Positions 59,955-64,000 of a DNA stretch of 64,000 nt are shown here, in pieces. The position numbers and the translations under genes are program-made. Each line of letters opens with the position of its first letter. The stretch's first letter is position 1. The notes under the pieces are model-generated. The model was not told where the DNA came from and searched no databases. It was given only the letters and a program-made list of their open reading frames with translations. The stretch comes from Anaerolineaceae bacterium (GTDB lineage: Bacteria > Chloroflexota > Anaerolineae > Anaerolineales > Anaerolineaceae), in the NCBI GenBank assembly GCA_002702705.1, contig PABH01000012.1, positions 1 through 64,000 on the forward strand, read 5' to 3'.

Positions 59955-60217
59955 GGGCGACTGTTTTACCAGGGTATTCTCCAAAATTTGACACCTTAAA
60001 AATGGTTTCTTGGCAACGTATCGGTGCGATCTGTTTACCAAGCGTTTTAGTTACCTGAAGAGACACACTATTGCATCGCTTCGCTCGCTGTAACTATCAA
60101 AGAAACCGAATTCCCGCTCGTTAATCAAACGATTTCAATTTGGTAATCAATCCTTAACCTGCTCTTAAATAAAAGGTAAAACAAATCCGGTATAAATAAA
60201 GCAGAAAAGGAATGAAT
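59955..60217. other. gene-free stretch after repeat copy 3
   Basis: Contains AACGTATCGGTGCGATCTG, similar to tails of the CTCGAG repeat copies, and the promoter region of the next gene with a GGTATAAATAAA stretch near 60190. No other feature is seen. Confidence 0.4.
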
Positions 60218-60982
60218 ATGTCACAAGTAAGTAAACCATTTACCCAACCCTTATTAAAAGAAACACCGGCCACAACTGGTTTTTTAAGTCACCTGGCTGC
60301 TAATTTGTTTTTTATTTTATTGTTGTCAGTCAGTCTTGCCTTTACCTTTTGGAGTTTTCAAGTCCTGAATCAGATTGATCCTTCCGCGTTACAAGACGTT
60401 GGAATTACCAGCCTGGAAAAAACAATGAACGCGGACGGTGAGGCGTTATATTATGTTGCCTACACCGTCACGATACCGAACAACGAGCAAGGCCAGGCTG
60501 TTTCTTATCAAAGAAAACGAATTCCCTCTGCTTTGTTTTTTGAGCTGCAAAACAACAGCAGTTTGGCCGTTCGTATCATTTCAGATAACCCGCTGCAAAC
60601 TCAAATTGTGCCGCAGGTTACCCAAACACCACCTTCGTTTCGGACTGTTATTCCGATCTGTATGATCGGGATTGGGTTGGCAGCCAGTCTGTTTTCAGCC
60701 TTTTTGTTGACACGATCCCTACAGTTTGGTTTTGAAAGTTTAGCCCTAAATCGTTATGGGATAATGACCTATGGTGTCATAACCAGCCGGCAGATCAATA
60801 AAATTCATAACCACGAGTCGGAATATAAATTGATATACCAATTCACAACTCAAGACACTACCGATCCTTTGCAAGCGGAACAAACCGTTCCATTTTCCCG
60901 CTTTCGAATGATGCAGCCCGGTGAAGTGGTGCAAGTGCGGTATGACCGCACCCAACCCCAGCGATCAAGGATAGAATTTTGA
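60218..60982 (+). CDS. two-helix membrane protein (DUF3592-like)
   Basis: Predicted 254-residue protein. A first helix (~25-50) is followed by a ~100-residue outer loop, a second helix (~150-175), and a cytoplasmic beta-rich end (YKLIYQFTTQDTTDPLQAEQ, VQVRYDRTQPQRSRIEF) like DUF3592, which has no defined role. The start is ATG 60218, 7 bp after AAAGGA; ATG 60212 lies too close. Confidence 0.75.
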   Translation: MSQVSKPFTQPLLKETPATTGFLSHLAANLFFILLLSVSLAFTFWSFQVLNQIDPSALQDVGITSLEKTMNADGEALYYVAYTVTIPNNEQGQAVSYQRKRIPSALFFELQNNSSLAVRIISDNPLQTQIVPQVTQTPPSFRTVIPICMIGIGLAASLFSAFLLTRSLQFGFESLALNRYGIMTYGVITSRQINKIHNHESEYKLIYQFTTQDTTDPLQAEQTVPFSRFRMMQPGEVVQVRYDRTQPQRSRIEF

Positions 60983-61152
60983 GGGTTTTTGACAGGACCT
61001 CTTAACTTTCGCTTCAATTAATTACTTCTCCTTCAGTTGATGAAGCATCAGTCGGTCTCTCCACAGCGCCGGCTGTTTGCGTTAATGGGAAGAACAACTG
61101 TATGTGGCCCTAAGTAGATTTACCCGCTTGAAGTTTCACCTTTTTTCCGGTA

Positions 61153-61161
61153 TGGTATAAA
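61153..61161 (+). promoter_or_regulatory. extended -10 promoter of the SH3 lipoprotein gene
   Basis: TGGTATAAA (TGnTATAAT-like) lies 31 bp before the start codon at 61192, consistent with the extended -10 preference seen elsewhere in the window. Confidence 0.5.
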
Positions 61162-61191
61162 CAACAAAATAAAAAAAGTGGGAGGGCTGAT

Positions 61192-62088
61192 ATGAAAAAA
61201 AGGGTTCATTTATTAATTGGATTAATGGTCATTGTATTTATGTCGATGGCTTGTAATTTACCTGGATTTTCATCAGGCCAACCCACGCTGGATATTATTG
61301 CCGTACAGCAAAAACAGCTTACCATTATTGCCGAAATGACCCAATCCTCCCCTGATCAACCAACCCAGACTCCCCAACCCACTCCACGGCCAGGCACTCT
61401 CTACACGGCAACCCCGCAAGGGGATATTCCCATTACTGGCGTAACGTCACAACCGATGCCAAACCCAACCGATACCGTTGAACCTACCCTCTCCACCGCC
61501 ATTCCCATGGTTACCGTCAGCGTAGATACAAACTGCCGTTATGGCCCGCATATTGTTTATGATTATTTGGGTGCAGTCATGGTGGATGAAAAAACGGAGA
61601 TCATTGGCAGACACCCCAATGGCGGATGGCTGCTGGTCAATAACCCGGATAGGGAAGGGCAAACTTGTTGGATTACCATGCAGTATGCTGAAGTAACCGG
61701 CAATTTGATTGATGTTCCCATTGCACCTTTGCCTGTTTTTTACGATTGGAATGGTGTGTGGACTTTTGTTGAATTTCAGGTGGTAGTGGACGGGAATTTA
61801 TCCCTGGTGCAAAATGGCAGAAATGTGAGTGGGGTCGTCAATTTGTCGGGTGGGAATAAAGCAACCTACAGCGGCACCTTAAGTGAGAATGGTCAGATTT
61901 TTAGCGGTTCGGTTACGATTGATTTAACGCCAGAGCTTTCCTTCCCCATTTATTTTAAAATGCTGGAAAATCAAAACCAGTTCATTGCCAGCAGCGATAG
62001 CCCAGAGAATTTTAGTACCCTGCATGCTTGCGGATACCGGAACAGCGTGGGTTACCCCGCTGGTTGTCCGCTGCCCGCTGCTCCCTGA
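61192..62088 (+). CDS. SH3-domain lipoprotein
   Basis: Predicted 298-residue lipoprotein (lipobox MSMAC). A Thr/Pro-rich linker (TQTPQPTPRPG) leads to a bacterial SH3 unit (VSVDTNCRYGPHIVYDYLG, HPNGGWLLVNNP, CWITMQYAEV) and a ~110-residue beta-rich C-terminal domain. SH3b domains bind cell-wall peptides. GGGAGGG precedes the start. Single gene, convergent with the HD-GYP gene. Confidence 0.85.
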   Translation: MKKRVHLLIGLMVIVFMSMACNLPGFSSGQPTLDIIAVQQKQLTIIAEMTQSSPDQPTQTPQPTPRPGTLYTATPQGDIPITGVTSQPMPNPTDTVEPTLSTAIPMVTVSVDTNCRYGPHIVYDYLGAVMVDEKTEIIGRHPNGGWLLVNNPDREGQTCWITMQYAEVTGNLIDVPIAPLPVFYDWNGVWTFVEFQVVVDGNLSLVQNGRNVSGVVNLSGGNKATYSGTLSENGQIFSGSVTIDLTPELSFPIYFKMLENQNQFIASSDSPENFSTLHACGYRNSVGYPAGCPLPAAP

Positions 62089-62095
62089 TCAAAAC

Positions 62096-64000
62096 TCAAA
62101 AAAAAAGATTGTTTTTTTCCATTTCATGATCAATAAACTGTGCAAAATCCAAAACCAGTTTCGGATCAAACTGTTTTCCGGACAGGTTTTGAAGATGCAT
62201 TAATGCATCTTCTTTTTTCCAGGAAGAACAATTGGGCTGGTCTGAAGTTAAGCGGTCCCAAACGTCAACAATGGTAAATAATCTTGCCGAAAAGGGGATA
62301 TCTGTTTTGGATAATCCATAGGGATAACCAGAACCATCCCAGTTTTCGTGATGATAAACCGGTATGGGGGCTGCGTTTTTTAAGTATTCGATCGAAGATA
62401 ATATTTTTAACGCATAAATTGGGTGCTGGCGCATCAATCTTTTTTCTTCATCTGTGCGGCTTTGTTTCGGTTTGGATAAAATCTTGTCCGGCAGACCTAT
62501 CTTGCCAATATCATGTAATAATGCACCTCGCTGTAAATCAATCAGCTCATCGTGCGGTACATTTAAATGTTTTGCGAATTGAACGGTCATTTCGGCGACC
62601 CGCTCGGCATGTTTGATATTTCCTTTTTCGCGCAGTTCTAAGGTGTTTGCCCATGCCATCATAATCGCTTGTATGGACGTGGTTAAATTTTGATTGTTTT
62701 GTTTTAGGTCGTTGATGATTTGATAATTTGCGACTGCGGAGGCGAGGTGATTAACAATTGCCAGGACAAAACTTTTCGTTTCATAATCAATCGTGATTGG
62801 TTGAGGATTAAAAAAGCTGATTAATCCAATGATGTTATGGTTTGTGATCAACGGCACCCCAATGTAATGAACAAAACCAGCTTGAGACAATTTTTCCCGC
62901 ATCGCCTCATTGTTTAAGAAATCAACAGCAGGCCCTTCAATCCAATTTGTATTCCTTAAAAATAGTTTTTCAAAATTTTCAAATTCACCTTTTTTTATCT
63001 GATGATTTTTTTTGTATTTTGGGTCAAAGCCAATTTCCGCAAACAGCATCAATTTATCTGAATGATCCGATTCGGTTTCTTTAATCATTAATACGGCTGC
63101 CGAAAAATCAAATTCTCGTTTTAAAACATTTAATACCAGGTCCGAAATTAATTCCAGTTCTTCGTGGGTCGTAATATTGATGTGGAGTTGGTGGATTGAA
63201 AATAAACGCCTGAGCATCTGTTGTGATTTGAGCTCGGCCGTTTTTCGAGCGCTGATATCATTCACCAGCAGGATAATATAATCTAATTTGTTCTCTTCAT
63301 CAAAAACAACCTTGGTGGAAATTTCCACCTCAATTTCTGTTCCGGTCCGGTGTGTGATTTTTGTTTGAATTGTTTCTGGCAGATCCTTATTCTCTACAAA
63401 CGATTCAAATAGTTTGGCTGGCAGCATATTTTTGATGTTTTGTTTTAAGAAAGATTGACGGGAATGGCCTAACAGGTTGATTAAATAATCATTTACATTC
63501 ATCCATTCGAGATCCGAATCCAAAACAGCGATGCCCACCAATTGTTGTTCAAAATATTTCCGGAACCGTGCTTCACTTTTTTGTAAAGCAACACTGTTTC
63601 TTTTTTCTTTTAATAACACCCATAGGTCTTCGGCAAACTTTTCCAGCGTGTTGATATCCTGTTGGTCATACATATATGGTTTATTCCCAACACCTAAAAC
63701 AGCAGCGGGTTTTTCCCCATCAAACACAGGCAAACTGCAGTGTCGGGTAATTGCAACATGACCGGGCGGGTATCCTTGTTTTGATTTTTCCTGGTGATAA
63801 TCATTGTGAATGATTGGGTTTAAGGATCGAATGGAATCAACCCAGATGCCGCATTGAGACAAAGCATACTCAGATCCATCACGAATAGAACATTGTTCAT
63901 ATACTTTATCAGACCATACTTCTGTTTTAATCAAGTCCGTTTCATGATCATAAAAATGAAAATATCCGATTTCACTTTCCGTAATCCGGACCGCTTCATT
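62096..64000 (-). CDS. HD-GYP sensor protein, truncated by the window edge
   Basis: At least 634 residues; the N-terminus lies beyond the window. The frame stays open to position 64000 (residues RITESEIGYFHFYDHETD), so the apparent start near 63934 is internal. Order: GAF-2 domain, PAS domain (KYFEQQLVGIAVLDSD), second GAF, and HD-GYP (LLHDIGKIGLP, HHENWDGSGYP). HD-GYP domains hydrolyse cyclic di-GMP to GMP; HD, HH and GYP residues are intact, so it should be active. It would link sensed signals to c-di-GMP levels. Confidence 0.93.
   Translation of the reverse strand, partial: NEAVRITESEIGYFHFYDHETDLIKTEVWSDKVYEQCSIRDGSEYALSQCGIWVDSIRSLNPIIHNDYHQEKSKQGYPPGHVAITRHCSLPVFDGEKPAAVLGVGNKPYMYDQQDINTLEKFAEDLWVLLKEKRNSVALQKSEARFRKYFEQQLVGIAVLDSDLEWMNVNDYLINLLGHSRQSFLKQNIKNMLPAKLFESFVENKDLPETIQTKITHRTGTEIEVEISTKVVFDEENKLDYIILLVNDISARKTAELKSQQMLRRLFSIHQLHINITTHEELELISDLVLNVLKREFDFSAAVLMIKETESDHSDKLMLFAEIGFDPKYKKNHQIKKGEFENFEKLFLRNTNWIEGPAVDFLNNEAMREKLSQAGFVHYIGVPLITNHNIIGLISFFNPQPITIDYETKSFVLAIVNHLASAVANYQIINDLKQNNQNLTTSIQAIMMAWANTLELREKGNIKHAERVAEMTVQFAKHLNVPHDELIDLQRGALLHDIGKIGLPDKILSKPKQSRTDEEKRLMRQHPIYALKILSSIEYLKNAAPIPVYHHENWDGSGYPYGLSKTDIPFSARLFTIVDVWDRLTSDQPNCSSWKKEDALMHLQNLSGKQFDPKLVLDFAQFIDHEMEKNNLFF

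Overview
The window reads as a bacterial chromosome segment, most likely from the Chloroflexota (class Anaerolineae). This is an inference from content: secreted proteins with long Thr-Pro linkers, a bacterial family B DNA polymerase next to a RecA-like partner, an HD-GYP sensor, and an F420-type nitroreductase family protein. No rRNA or tRNA gene was recognised.

Region 1 (1-5.1 kb) is ordinary chromosome: a META-domain lipoprotein, a membrane-anchored cytochrome c, and a soluble GAF histidine kinase overlapping a zinc-ribbon protein. It ends in a copy of a 90-bp palindromic repeat that recurs near 31.3 kb and 59.9 kb.

Region 2 (about 5.1-37.4 kb) is the striking part. About 36 small unrelated genes lie almost all on the minus strand: nucleases, acetyltransferases, a class D beta-lactamase, an aminoglycoside phosphotransferase-like kinase, two nucleotidyltransferases, CPBP proteases, VOC and DinB proteins, beta-propellers, terpenoid-cyclase-fold proteins and an orphan immunity-like protein. 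Many are separated by an imperfect spacer repeat. At least 14 spacers carry the same extended -10 promoter (TGnTATACT) pointing into the next gene, followed by a conserved leader of roughly 90-180 nt. Many spacers end 8-14 bp from the stop codon of the neighbouring gene in a GTTRRRY-like box, and several begin near a start codon with RYYYAAC. Two spacers (11423-11544 and 17678-17807) have integron attC architecture and size; others look like enlarged sites of about 200-245 bp with a promoter inside. I read this as a chromosomal integron-type cassette array (CALIN-like, since no integrase gene is in the window) whose cassettes often bring their own promoter. The high-coordinate end holds gene remnants and half-spacers and looks eroded.

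Region 3 (37.5-41.6 kb) has a cold-shock gene with its own promoter and terminator, then an operon-like set: LuxR-type HTH protein, degenerate RecA-like protein, small helical protein, and a family B polymerase lacking one catalytic aspartate in motif C. A perfect GAAC-N4-GTTC LexA/DinR-type box lies between the -35 and -10 of the first gene, suggesting SOS control.

Region 4 (41.8-64 kb) is housekeeping and envelope: a secreted transglycosylase-like protein, a sulfite-oxidase-fold enzyme, a LysM protein, purA, a biotin-dependent carboxyltransferase subunit, a promoter-operator unit with FmdB-like, CsoR/CstR-like and OsmC-like genes, an envelope cluster (CYTH, glycosyltransferase, LCP protein, HExxH protein), an MFS transporter, an SH3 lipoprotein and a truncated HD-GYP sensor. 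REP-like palindromes fill the intergenic gaps at 43.7-44.2 and 45.9-46.2 kb.
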